Of a DNA stretch of 44,178 nucleotides, positions 26,476 to 34,843 are shown one piece after another. The stretch is from Pseudomonadales bacterium. GTDB taxonomy: Bacteria > Pseudomonadota > Gammaproteobacteria > Pseudomonadales > DT-91. Every line of letters begins with the position of its first letter. Position 1 is the stretch's first letter. A model generated the notes under the pieces. That model worked only from the letters and a program-made list of their open reading frames with translations, ran no database searches and was not told the DNA's origin. The stretch covers positions 1-44,178 of the forward strand of contig JABSRQ010000037.1 of assembly GCA_013215055.1 (NCBI GenBank), read 5' to 3'. Both the position numbers and the translations under genes were made by a program.

Positions 26476-28266
26476 ATGAGATCCAGTAAGTTCTTACTCA
26501 CTGCCATGGCCGCAACTATTGCCAGCTCCATGAGCATCATGGGCTGTAAAGATGACATACAGGCTTCAACTCCAGATACAAGCGCTAAAGCTAAAAGTGG
26601 TGTTGTTATCGATTCTATCGTTGAAGGATTAGCATACAGTGCAGAGCCCAGTGGGAAATCGGGTATCACCCAAGCCGATGGCCGCTTCGATTATACACAA
26701 GGGGATACTGTCATATTCTCCTTCGGCGACATTCAACTACCCGCATTCAAACCTGAAAATAATCAATCCACGATAGTTTCGGTCTACGATATCGCCAATG
26801 ATGATGAGGCACTGGCGCAAGAAATTGGGCGTTTTCTACAAACCCTGGATGAAGATGGCGATGTGAATAATGGTATTCAATTACCGGATGCCAACAAGCT
26901 GACATCGGATTATTCCGATCTGAGTTTTACCGACCCAGAATCACTGGATGGCAGTTTGAGCACGATGATTACGGAGCTGGCATTAAGCCCCCGTTTGGTG
27001 GTGACTGCCGAAGAAGCACAAATACATATGCATGAAAGCCTGGATAATGCGCTGGAGTTCACACAGACATGGCTTCAAACCACCTTTGACGAAGAAGGTA
27101 CAGAGCAGAATACCGCTTTAATCGATACACAATCAACCGTTGTGGTTAAGAGTGGCGCGTTTAATGTTGATGATTTTGATGGCATCGGCATTATGTGGAA
27201 GTTTTCTTCCCACCCGGTTTTTGATGTGGATCCGGATTACCTTGAATTACAAGATGGAACAGCACAATTTGGAGGATTGACGTGTTATTTCTTATTAACC
27301 CAAACAAGACCTAGCGGTGGTGATATCGGTTTAGCTTGTGACGAATATCCTATATCGCAGGCTATGGGTATTTGGGATATTGATGCGGGTGTTTTAGAAA
27401 TCAGATCCACTGATGAGGAAGGCAATCCAGAAAACTATCTAGCACTGAGTCTGGTTCAGGGTACCAATATGCAGACCACTCCGCCGATTATGTATAGCTA
27501 TTGGGATGCTGTGGACGACGCGGGTGAACCTGTGGGTGATGCTGAAGTTTTAATATTGGGGGATCTTAATTATTTTACCCCAACACCGCCGCCAGAGCCT
27601 ATTGCATTAACCCTGAATGTAGCTACTACCGATCAAACCAGTGTGTACCCGTTTCCCACCGCTTATAGCCTGGCAGTAGATGCGGGTGAATACTATACCG
27701 TTGACCTGAGTAACTTTGATAATAATGCCTACGTGTATGTGTGTGATGATGATTCCATGGCTCTTGAATGCAATATTATTGCTATTGGTCTGTTTGATAC
27801 CAGTACGGCATCCATGGCATTAACTTTCCAGGCGACATTCACAGGGGATGTATTATTTTATGTTTTAGCCAAAGAGGAAGAGACCACGGTAATCTTCGAT
27901 ATTATAGCCAAAGCAGCTAACATCAATGCACTGGTATTAGAATCTACGGCAAGCGCTCAAACCAGCATTTATCCTAATTCCAGCGTTTATACTTTGCAGG
28001 TTGAGCAGGATAGGGAATATCAGATTCAGCTAAGTAATCAGGATGAAGATGCTCTGCTCGCTGCCTGTACATCACTTTCTAGCTCTCAATATTGTGCAGC
28101 TTCTGAATTGATTGCTACAGCCGCCTATACCGCAAATACGCCTGGTGCAGGTTTAAGTTTTACGGCTGTAGCAACGGGAACTATTTATGTTTATGTGTTG
28201 GCACAAAATGAAGCGACAACATTGAGCTTTGATATACATGCAAATGATATCACCTCTGCGCCTTAG
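26476..28266 (+). CDS. Lipoprotein with two C-terminal PPC-like repeats
   Basis: This 596-aa protein has a lipoprotein signal with lipobox IMGC (Cys24). Residues about 45-100 form a domain with GLAYSAEPSGKSGITQADG and FDYTQGDTVIFSFGDI, a block common in large proteobacterial envelope lipoproteins. The middle part has no recognised family. The C-terminus has two homologous units of about 105 residues (about 375-480 and 485-590), each with a TS(V/I)YP motif near the start and a (Y/V)VLA...E.TT.(I/S)FDI motif near the end, similar to bacterial pre-peptidase C-terminal beta domains. It is likely on the outer membrane (Lys at +2). GGGAAG lies 5-6 bases before the ATG. It is divergent from the AsmA gene and followed by a good hairpin. 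Confidence 0.8.
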   Translation: MRSSKFLLTAMAATIASSMSIMGCKDDIQASTPDTSAKAKSGVVIDSIVEGLAYSAEPSGKSGITQADGRFDYTQGDTVIFSFGDIQLPAFKPENNQSTIVSVYDIANDDEALAQEIGRFLQTLDEDGDVNNGIQLPDANKLTSDYSDLSFTDPESLDGSLSTMITELALSPRLVVTAEEAQIHMHESLDNALEFTQTWLQTTFDEEGTEQNTALIDTQSTVVVKSGAFNVDDFDGIGIMWKFSSHPVFDVDPDYLELQDGTAQFGGLTCYFLLTQTRPSGGDIGLACDEYPISQAMGIWDIDAGVLEIRSTDEEGNPENYLALSLVQGTNMQTTPPIMYSYWDAVDDAGEPVGDAEVLILGDLNYFTPTPPPEPIALTLNVATTDQTSVYPFPTAYSLAVDAGEYYTVDLSNFDNNAYVYVCDDDSMALECNIIAIGLFDTSTASMALTFQATFTGDVLFYVLAKEEETTVIFDIIAKAANINALVLESTASAQTSIYPNSSVYTLQVEQDREYQIQLSNQDEDALLAACTSLSSSQYCAASELIATAAYTANTPGAGLSFTAVATGTIYVYVLAQNEATTLSFDIHANDITSAP

Positions 28267-28318
28267 CAGGGGATGAATGCTGAAAATTGTAATCTGCAGT
28301 GATTAATTATCCGCTATT

Positions 28319-28350
28319 AACAGCCCTTCTTTTATAGAGGGTTGTTTTCT
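28319..28350 (+). terminator. Rho-independent-type terminator after the lipoprotein gene
   Basis: AACAGCCCT (28319-28327) pairs with AGGGTTGTT (28338-28346), 9 bp with one G-T pair, around a 10-base loop. A short T-rich stretch (TTCT) follows. It lies 53 bp after the stop of the lipoprotein gene. Confidence 0.65.
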
Positions 28351-28537
28351 TAGCCCAGTGAAAACATCTTCGCTAGAGTTAATAGCTAGCTGTTAGGCTC
28401 AGGCTGAATGAAGCTCGCTTGCCCTATTACAAACATTAGGGATCAAACTCTGTAGGGCTCACTTCATCAAGTATTTAGCCGTTAGAATCTACTTGAATAA
28501 CAGGCTTTATTGTTATAATTTTTTGTATTCTACGTTT

Positions 28538-28608
28538 CTCGTTTCAGGCAGGTCCTTAATTCACATCGCAATTCTCACCCTCAACGATTAAGTGAATAGG
28601 GCATTAAT
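28538..28608. repeat. Intergenic 71-bp repeat, copy C
   Basis: Third copy of the repeat also at 20106 and 22462; it shares TTTCAGGCA, ATTCTCACC, TCAACGATTAAGTGAAT and CATTAAT-type blocks with copy B. The ends pair as TTAAT/ATTAA. No gene lies within 200 bp on either side. Confidence 0.65.
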
Positions 28609-29049
28609 CGGTCTGGTTTGAGGTATTTTTGAAATAATTTTAACAGCTTATGCGCGTTATAATACAGCGGCTAAACTCATCGGTTTATTGGTTGTAGCTG
28701 CTTTGAATACGGTCCCCAATAAACTGTTTTTATTAACTGTAGATTGTCTCTTTAAAGTTGTTATAGTCCAGAGTTGTTGCGAATAAAAAAGTGATGATTC
28801 ATTGTTTGTTTTTAATGCATATGAAAAAAAATACATTTCATACGTTCACTTATATATGTTTTATTTCAACGGTTTACAGTGTTTATTGTGTGTGATTATA
28901 TTATTCTTTGCGTGAATAAAATCTGACAAAAAGAAACTGAAAACTATCAGGAAAATGTACAAAAAATTAAGCTATTTTAATAACGTCATAAAATAATAAA
29001 AATAAAAAAATAGTCTCTTATAGCTGTGCTCTCGGCCAAGCCTTTTTCG
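28609..29049. other. AT-rich intergenic region upstream of the cobalamin operon
   Basis: A TATAAT hexamer occurs at 28658-28663 but without a clear -35. A short frame at about 28792-28900 has no ribosome binding site. No gene, riboswitch or operator was recognised in this stretch. Confidence 0.4.
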
Positions 29050-29070
29050 GGGCTGATTAAACATCAGCCC
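29050..29070 (+). terminator. Hairpin with T-rich tail upstream of the cobalamin promoter
   Basis: GGGCTGAT and ATCAGCCC form a perfect 8-bp stem around TAAAC; TCCCGTATTTTT follows. It would end any transcript reading in from the left, or could be the 3' end of an unannotated small RNA. Confidence 0.45.
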
Positions 29071-29082
29071 TCCCGTATTTTT

Positions 29083-29095
29083 AATGAGAATCATT
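29083..29095. promoter_or_regulatory. Fur box-like operator upstream of the cobalamin riboswitch
   Basis: AATGAGAATCATT matches the Fur core AATGATAATCATT at 12 of 13 positions. It lies just upstream of the -35 element of the promoter that transcribes the riboswitch and the receptor gene, so iron control of the operon is possible in addition to B12 control. Confidence 0.55.
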
Positions 29096-29105
29096 CAATA
29101 TAGTT

Positions 29106-29134
29106 TTGCTTGCTTAAAATTCCTGTGCTAGGAT
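29106..29134 (+). promoter_or_regulatory. Sigma70-type promoter of the cobalamin operon
   Basis: A -35-like TTGCTT (29106-29111) and a -10-like TAGGAT (29129-29134) are separated by 17 bp. Transcription would begin near 29141, just where the cobalamin riboswitch starts. Confidence 0.5.
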
Positions 29135-29142
29135 GCCGCGCA

Positions 29143-29290
29143 TCTTGAGGTGCCCGTCATCAAATTTTTAAAATTTGATTGGATGGGTTAAATGGGAAGA
29201 TGGTGCGTTTAGATATTTATATCCAAACAATGCCAACGCTGCCCCCGCAACGGTAATCACTCTGTGAAAGCCCGACACCTGCCTCCTGAT
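29143..29290 (+). promoter_or_regulatory. Cobalamin (B12) riboswitch
   Basis: The conserved blocks are in order: the GAGGTGCC start, AAATGGGAA (29190-29198), GCTGCCCCCGCAACGGTAA and the B12 box AGCCCGACACCTGCC (about 29269-29283). A 7-bp hairpin ATGAAGC/GCTTCAT with loop GGAGG (29300-29318) follows, and its loop could pair with CCTCC at 29282-29286, so it may belong to the expression platform. The aptamer binds adenosylcobalamin or another cobalamin and normally shuts off expression when B12 is plentiful. The receptor gene starts 153 bp downstream. Confidence 0.93.
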
Positions 29291-29443
29291 AATACGAATA
29301 TGAAGCGGAGGGCTTCATAGAGCAGTAATGCATTGGCTGAAGTCGGATACATCGATTTACAGCATTAAATTTTGCCTACTCTTTATTTCCCCTCCCTCAT
29401 TCGAACTTTTTTTAAAGTGATTTACGATTGAGGTGTTCCCAAG

Positions 29444-31576
29444 ATGATCCACAAAAAAAGAATTGTTAGCTGCAGTCTTGCGCTATTGATTCCACTTTCT
29501 ACAGCGGCTTTTGCCGAATCAACCCCACTGGAAGAGGTCGAAGTTCATGGCCAAAAAGATACCGGCAGCATGGGCCTGGATGAGGACAATAGCGCCTCTA
29601 ACCGATTAGGTCTGAAGAGCCTGGCTGTGCCCGCTAGCATAGAACTGATCACCAAGGAAGAAATCGCCATCAAGGCCGATTATTCTGCTCTTTCAGCGGT
29701 AACCCGTGCTACCGGTTTTTCTGCCTCGGCCAGTCCCGGTAACGGCGGCACGTCAATGTCGGTGCGAGGTTTTAACGGCCATGGCTCGGTGGTACAGACC
29801 TACGATGGCACCCGCCTGTATGTGGGTGCAGGCACGGTTACCTTCCCGGCAGACACCTGGACGCTTGAAAAAGTTGAGGTTCTGCGTGGCCCGGGTTCCG
29901 TGACCAATGGCGTAGGCGCGGTAGGTGCGACGGTTAATTATGTACCTAAGGCGCCTGAGTACACCGAGATCCAAAATGAGCTGGATATCACCGCTGGCAG
30001 CTTTGGTCTGCGACGCCTGGCCATAGGTTCCGGTGGCAGCATCAGCGAAGATGTCGCCTATCGACTGGATGCGGTGAGCCATGAAACTGACGGTTTTTTT
30101 GATAATGCCGATGAGCAACGCAAAATTATTGCCGCTTCTCTACGCTGGAAAGCTGCGGACAATCTAGATATTAAACTCAGTGTCGACTATGCCGATATTG
30201 ATGCATCCACTTACTGGGGCACGCCGTTAGTGCATGGCAAGATTGACGAAGATATCCGTAAAAATAATTACAATGTCGACGATGGCATCGTCGCCTATGA
30301 AGACCTGTGGCCACGCCTTAGCATTCAGTGGCAGATCAACGACATGGCAACGCTGAGAAACGAGTCGTATTATTTATCGGCCAAACGTCATTGGCGTAAT
30401 GTCGAAAGCTATGAGTACAATCCGGATAGTGGTCAGGTGGACAGATCATTTTATCTGGAAATCCTGCATGACCAGAAACAGATCGGTAACCGTTCCGATG
30501 TGTTATTTAACTTCGATCTCGCTGGCATGGCCAATAGACTCAGTGTGGGCGCAGAAGTGAATAAAATTGATTTCACCCATGAAAATAACCGAAAATATGG
30601 GGGCAGCTCATCCGTCGATTCCTTAAATCCGCAGGCTGGAAAGTGGATAGACGATGTTGAATATGAAACCAGTAAAGACTTCAGTTCTGAGACTCTACAA
30701 TATGCATTCTTTATCGATGAACACCTGCAGATCAATGATCAGTTCAGTGTGGTCGCCGGTGTACGTCATGATGTGATTGATTATCAGCGTGAGGACTTCG
30801 CCCGTAGCAATGGTGTTGATCATGATGAGCCTGCTGGGGTGATGGAAGATGATTTATCCGGCACCAGCTGGCGTTTAGGTGTCGTGTACCAGCCACTGGA
30901 AAATACCAGCCTTTATGCGCAAGTGAGCAAGGCCGTGGATTCTGTGCAATCTATTTTAACTGCAAGCACGGCAGATATGGAACTTGCCGAAGGCAGGCAA
31001 GTCGAAGTTGGCCTCAAGCAGATATTGTTGAATGACAGGCTGCAATACACACTCGCATTATTTGATATCAGCAAAAATAATCTGATCAGCAAGGATGCTT
31101 TTGGTGAAGAGAACCAGGTGGGGCAGCAGAGTTCAAAAGGTGTGGAATTTGAAGTCTTTATGGCTGCCACCGATACACTGGATATCAACTTCAACGTGGC
31201 CTTCACCGATGCGCAGTATGATGATTTCAGGAAAGGGGATAACGGCGAAATCGATTACAGCGGCAATACCCCCAGGAATGTACCGGAAAAAACCGCCAAC
31301 CTGTGGGCAAACTGGCAGTTTGTTGATAGCTGGATGTTGAGTGGTGGCGCACGTTATGTGGGCACACGTTTTATCAAGGATGACAACACTGCAGAATTAC
31401 CGGAGTACATCGTTTTCGATGCAAGCCTGCAGTGGCGTATAAATAAAGATATACAACTGTCTTTACGTGGTAAAAACCTCAGCGATGAAATCGATTATGT
31501 TTTGGCACCTTACGGGGATCAATGGATACTCGCCGATGGCCGCAGTGCAGAAATCAGTATGCATTATAATTTCTAA
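29444..31576 (+). CDS. TonB-dependent receptor under cobalamin riboswitch control (siderophore-receptor-like)
   Basis: This 710-aa receptor has a signal peptide cut near AFA-ES, a TonB-box-like segment (TPLEEVEVHG), a plug (SIELITKEEIAIKADYSALS, MSVRGFNGHGS, EVLRGPGSVTNGVGAVGATVN) and a barrel ending in the aromatic AEISMHYNF. The plug looks more like the FhuA/FecA-type siderophore receptors than classical BtuB. The upstream cobalamin riboswitch and the downstream BtuFCD-like ABC genes argue for uptake of cobalamin or a related corrinoid (inference). GAGGTG lies about 9 bases before the ATG. A strong hairpin just after the stop separates it from the ABC genes, so the receptor may be made in excess of the transporter. 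Confidence 0.92.
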   Translation: MIHKKRIVSCSLALLIPLSTAAFAESTPLEEVEVHGQKDTGSMGLDEDNSASNRLGLKSLAVPASIELITKEEIAIKADYSALSAVTRATGFSASASPGNGGTSMSVRGFNGHGSVVQTYDGTRLYVGAGTVTFPADTWTLEKVEVLRGPGSVTNGVGAVGATVNYVPKAPEYTEIQNELDITAGSFGLRRLAIGSGGSISEDVAYRLDAVSHETDGFFDNADEQRKIIAASLRWKAADNLDIKLSVDYADIDASTYWGTPLVHGKIDEDIRKNNYNVDDGIVAYEDLWPRLSIQWQINDMATLRNESYYLSAKRHWRNVESYEYNPDSGQVDRSFYLEILHDQKQIGNRSDVLFNFDLAGMANRLSVGAEVNKIDFTHENNRKYGGSSSVDSLNPQAGKWIDDVEYETSKDFSSETLQYAFFIDEHLQINDQFSVVAGVRHDVIDYQREDFARSNGVDHDEPAGVMEDDLSGTSWRLGVVYQPLENTSLYAQVSKAVDSVQSILTASTADMELAEGRQVEVGLKQILLNDRLQYTLALFDISKNNLISKDAFGEENQVGQQSSKGVEFEVFMAATDTLDINFNVAFTDAQYDDFRKGDNGEIDYSGNTPRNVPEKTANLWANWQFVDSWMLSGGARYVGTRFIKDDNTAELPEYIVFDASLQWRINKDIQLSLRGKNLSDEIDYVLAPYGDQWILADGRSAEISMHYNF

Positions 31577-31586
31577 CGAGGTAAAT

Positions 31587-31608
31587 ACGGCCCTGATTCA
31601 AGGGCCGT
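31587..31608 (+). terminator. Intercistronic hairpin between receptor and ABC ATPase genes
   Basis: ACGGCCCT and AGGGCCGT form a perfect GC-rich 8-bp stem with a 6-base loop, followed by TTT. It sits 11 bp after the receptor stop. It could act as a partial terminator. Its 3' arm also contains the AAGGG that is the only ribosome binding site candidate for the next gene. Confidence 0.55.
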
Positions 31609-31616
31609 TTAATGTT

Positions 31617-32393
31617 ATGACTGAACATTTTCATATACAAACAGAAGATCTTAACTGGTCATCAAAAAACGTTAGTGGTTTCAACCTGGCTGATATTAAC
31701 TTTACGGCCAGGCATTCACAGTTTATCGGTTTATTAGGCCCCAATGGCAGTGGTAAAACCACACTGCTGCGCTGCCTCTATCGTGGCCTGAATGTGGCCA
31801 ACAATATGATTCAACTCGAGGGTCAGGATCTAAACAGCTATAACCGCCAGGCGCTGGCAAAGAAGATCGCCGTCGTTTTTCAGCAACAGCCAGAGGAAAT
31901 TACTTTGTCCGTTGATGAAGTCCTGAAGCTGGGGCGATTGCCGCAGCAGAAGTTTTTAGTACCAGAGAAAAAACAGCTGACGCTACAAGAGCAGCAGCTT
32001 GTTCATGAGCTGGATCTGGAGCATCTCTACCATAGGCCATATCGACAATTATCCGGTGGTGAGAAGCAACGAGTCATGATCGCCAGAGCCTTGATTCAGC
32101 AACCCGAAATTTTGTTGTTAGATGAACCCACCAATCATCTGGATATCGCTCATCAGATTGCGGTGTTGGATTATATCAGCCAACTGGATATCACCGTGAT
32201 CTGCAGCCTGCATGATCTGAATCTGGCCGCACAATTTTGTGATGAGCTGGCGGTGCTCAAAGACGGGCGATTGATTCAACAAGGTCCGGTAGCCGACGTC
32301 TTAAGCCCGGCTTTAATTAAATCGGTATTTTCTGTCAACGCCATCGCCGATACACATCCGATCAACGGGGCATTACGCCTGAGTTTTTATTAA
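31617..32393 (+). CDS. ABC transporter ATPase of cobalamin/iron-chelate type
   Basis: The product is 258 aa from the ATG at 31617; the frame is open upstream but would overlap the receptor gene. The ABC motifs are complete: Walker A GPNGSGKTT, Q-loop VVFQQQPEE, signature LSGGEKQRV, Walker B ILLLDEPTNHLD and H-loop SLHDLNLA. It is a FecE/FhuC/BtuD-type importer ATPase. It forms an operon with a binding protein (stop and start adjacent) and a FecCD permease, all downstream of the cobalamin riboswitch. It powers uptake of the ligand delivered by the binding protein, most likely cobalamin. Confidence 0.93.
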   Translation: MTEHFHIQTEDLNWSSKNVSGFNLADINFTARHSQFIGLLGPNGSGKTTLLRCLYRGLNVANNMIQLEGQDLNSYNRQALAKKIAVVFQQQPEEITLSVDEVLKLGRLPQQKFLVPEKKQLTLQEQQLVHELDLEHLYHRPYRQLSGGEKQRVMIARALIQQPEILLLDEPTNHLDIAHQIAVLDYISQLDITVICSLHDLNLAAQFCDELAVLKDGRLIQQGPVADVLSPALIKSVFSVNAIADTHPINGALRLSFY

Positions 32394-33374
32394 ATGAAAA
32401 ACCCCCTTATTTTTATCCTGTTATTGCTTGGCCCAGTCTGGGTTTTTGCGTCAACGCCTACGAATAAAACAATCGTAAGTTCCTGTGACAGGACGATACA
32501 ATTTGATAAACCTCCCGAAAAAGCCGTATCCCATGATATCAATCTCACCGAGATGATGTTTGCTCTGCAGCTTCAGGATAATATGGCCGGTTATTCGGGC
32601 ATCAATGGCAAGCAGAATCTCAGCCATGAATTTAAAGTTGCAGCCGGTGATCTGGTACAAGTTTCAAACAAAGATCCGTCGCTGGAATCTCTGCTAGCTC
32701 TGGAGGTAGATTTTTTCTTTGCCGGCTGGAGTTATGGTTTACGCCCCGGTGGGATATTGACGCCTTCGTCCTTGAAGCCCTTTGGCATAGAGGTCTATGA
32801 GCTGACGGAATCCTGTATTCATGTGATGAAGAAAAAAGAATCCAGCTTCGAGGATGTCTATAACGATTTATCGAATCTGGGTAAAATCTTTGCCGTCGAA
32901 GAACGGGCCAGTATCTTGATCGAAGGTTTTAAAGAAACAGTGGCCCAAATTCAAGTAAATACACAGGCCGAAAAACCGGTCTCGGTATTTGTTTATGACA
33001 GTGGTAAAGATGCGCCTTTTACTGCTGGCCTGTATGCGATCCCCAATACGATGATACAAACAGCCGGTGGGAGAAATATAGTTGATGACCTTCCTTCTAG
33101 CTGGATCCGGACCAGCTGGGAGACGGTTGTAGAGAGAAACCCTGAGGTGATTATCATTGTGGATTACGGTAAGGAGACCGCCGACGAAAAGATTCAGTTT
33201 CTTAATCAACACCCTGCGTTATCGCAGGTCTCAGCGATTGTAAATCAACGTTTTGTTGTGCTCACTTATGCCGAAGCCACGCCGGGCATACGTAACTTTT
33301 ATGCCACACAGCGATTAGCCCAGGCTTTTCATCCCGATGTTTTTCCCGAAACACAGCTGGTAAAGAGGTATTAA
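32394..33374 (+). CDS. Periplasmic binding protein (FecB/BtuF family)
   Basis: This 326-aa protein has a signal peptide (MKNPLIFILLLLGPVWVFAS) and the fold signature of class III periplasmic binding proteins: TIQFDKPPEKAVSHDINLTEMM at the start of the first lobe, a long connecting helix (about 155-185), and a second lobe with PVSVFVYDSG and TSWETVVERNPEVIII. It binds the corrinoid or iron chelate in the periplasm and delivers it to the permease. The ATG follows the stop of the ATPase gene directly, and the permease starts 4 bp after its own stop, so the three genes are tightly coupled. The substrate assignment to cobalamin rests on the riboswitch. Confidence 0.92.
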   Translation: MKNPLIFILLLLGPVWVFASTPTNKTIVSSCDRTIQFDKPPEKAVSHDINLTEMMFALQLQDNMAGYSGINGKQNLSHEFKVAAGDLVQVSNKDPSLESLLALEVDFFFAGWSYGLRPGGILTPSSLKPFGIEVYELTESCIHVMKKKESSFEDVYNDLSNLGKIFAVEERASILIEGFKETVAQIQVNTQAEKPVSVFVYDSGKDAPFTAGLYAIPNTMIQTAGGRNIVDDLPSSWIRTSWETVVERNPEVIIIVDYGKETADEKIQFLNQHPALSQVSAIVNQRFVVLTYAEATPGIRNFYATQRLAQAFHPDVFPETQLVKRY

Positions 33375-33378
33375 AAAA

Positions 33379-34416
33379 ATGCCTTTTTTCTCTAGACTGC
33401 AGAGCCGCTATAACCTGATGTTGTGGCTGTTTTTTGTGCTGACCATATTATCGATTCCTGCCGCCGTGATGACGGGCAGCATCGAGATTAAAGCCGGACA
33501 GATCTACCACATTATTCTGGCCGAACTGACAGGCAGCGAAGTCGATAAAAACACCGTGCCAGCCGCGATAAATAGCATCATCTGGCAGCTGCGACTACCG
33601 CGGGCGTTAATGGCCTGTATCACCGGTGCCGGCCTGGCAATAGCCGGATTAACGTTGCAATCGGTCACCCGCAACAGCCTTGCCGACCCTCACCTATTGG
33701 GCATTTCATCCGGTGCCGTTTTAGGTGCCGTGATGGTGACCCTGCATACCGGTGAATTCCTAGGAGAATTTACTCTGCCTATTGCCTCATTCAGTGGCTC
33801 TTTATTGGCCATCATCATCATCGCGTTTATTACCCAGAGCCGTCAGATGCACAGTGCCAGCCAGTTATTGATGTGTGGCGTGGCCTTATCGTTTGTCCTG
33901 ATGTCGGTGGCCAATCTTGCGTTATTTATGGGGGATAACCGTGCCAGTCATCAGGTGGTCTTCTGGATGCTGGGTGGCCTGGGGTTATCCCGTTGGTCTC
34001 ACCTGATGCTGCCGCTGATTATTTGTCTGGCAGGTTTTGTATTTTTGCGGCTGCAGGCCCGCACTATCAATGCGATGTTGATAGGTGATGAAACCGCATT
34101 AAGCCTGGGCATCAATGTATCACGCCTGCGTTTACAGCTGTTTGTGATCAGTGCATTAATCACCTCCATCCTGGTGGCCAATACCGGCGCCATAGGTTTT
34201 GTCGGTTTGATGATTCCACATATTGCCCGGTTTTTTGTGGGTGGTGATCTGCGTCGCCTACTACCGATATCCGCCGTGTTTGGTGCGCTATTTTTATTAT
34301 GGATAGATGTGTTGTCTAGAACCTTGTTGGCACCCATGGAATTACCCATAGGCATTATCACCGGCTTTATCGGTGGTCTGTTTTTTATTGGCCTGTTAAT
34401 GCGAGGGGCACGATGA
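33379..34416 (+). CDS. FecCD/BtuC-family ABC transporter permease
   Basis: This 345-aa permease has about ten membrane helices and the family signatures WQLRLPRALMACITGAGLA near the N-terminus, NSLADPHLLGISSGA, and GAIGFVGLMIPHIAR before the ATPase-contact region. The length is normal for BtuC/FecC proteins. It forms the membrane channel of the importer with the ATPase two genes upstream. Its stop overlaps the start of the next gene by 4 bp (ATGA), so the small iron-sulfur protein is translationally coupled to it. Confidence 0.94.
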   Translation: MPFFSRLQSRYNLMLWLFFVLTILSIPAAVMTGSIEIKAGQIYHIILAELTGSEVDKNTVPAAINSIIWQLRLPRALMACITGAGLAIAGLTLQSVTRNSLADPHLLGISSGAVLGAVMVTLHTGEFLGEFTLPIASFSGSLLAIIIIAFITQSRQMHSASQLLMCGVALSFVLMSVANLALFMGDNRASHQVVFWMLGGLGLSRWSHLMLPLIICLAGFVFLRLQARTINAMLIGDETALSLGINVSRLRLQLFVISALITSILVANTGAIGFVGLMIPHIARFFVGGDLRRLLPISAVFGALFLLWIDVLSRTLLAPMELPIGIITGFIGGLFFIGLLMRGAR

Positions 34417-34817
34417 TGGTGAAAGAAATAAGTCGGGCCTGCCCACGTTGTGGGGCGGCTGCTAACAGGGTCAATACGGTAACGATGCGACACCATCTTC
34501 AGTATCCCTTTTCTGCGGACAGTCTGGATAAGGAATTTTTTTATTGCCGGGATAGTCTCTGTGAAAGTGGGTATTTCTCCACCAAACAAGCTTATCCCAT
34601 TAGCGAACTTCAGAGTCAGGCACAAATCAGAGGCGGCATGATCTGTTTCTGTTTTGGCATTACTGCCTCTGATTTTCAGGTTTATCAAGAGTCAGACCAA
34701 GCAGAGGTCTTCTTTAAACAGTTGGATCATCTGGCTTATAATTGTGAGTGCCACTGCAAGATAAAAAACCCGGCAGGCCGAGGTTGCCTGAAGGTTTTTA
34801 AATCGATGCATGCTTGA
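34413..34817 (+). CDS. CopZ-like zinc-ribbon / [2Fe-2S] protein in the cobalamin operon
   Basis: This 134-aa soluble protein has no signal peptide, so it is cytoplasmic. The N-terminal part carries CPRCG at about 9-13 and a later pair of cysteines (FYCRDSLCESGYFS), as in the zinc-binding domain of CopZ-type proteins. The C-terminal part has ICFCFGIT and CECHCKIKNPAGRGCL, the BFD-like [2Fe-2S] cysteine pattern. Homologues of this two-domain type include Archaeoglobus CopZ, a copper chaperone with an iron-sulfur cluster. Here it is the last gene of a B12-riboswitch operon, overlapping the permease by 4 bp. An electron-transfer role, for example reduction of imported cobalamin, is possible but is only an inference; metal handling is the alternative. 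Confidence 0.82.
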   Translation: MMVKEISRACPRCGAAANRVNTVTMRHHLQYPFSADSLDKEFFYCRDSLCESGYFSTKQAYPISELQSQAQIRGGMICFCFGITASDFQVYQESDQAEVFFKQLDHLAYNCECHCKIKNPAGRGCLKVFKSMHA

Positions 34818-34843
34818 TGTGAAGGAAAGCATCAACGTTTGTA

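Noticed and set aside
33999..34688. 229-codon minus-strand frame over the permease gene
   Set aside because: Overlaps a clear FecCD permease and an iron-sulfur protein gene on the other strand; composition is that of antisense reading.
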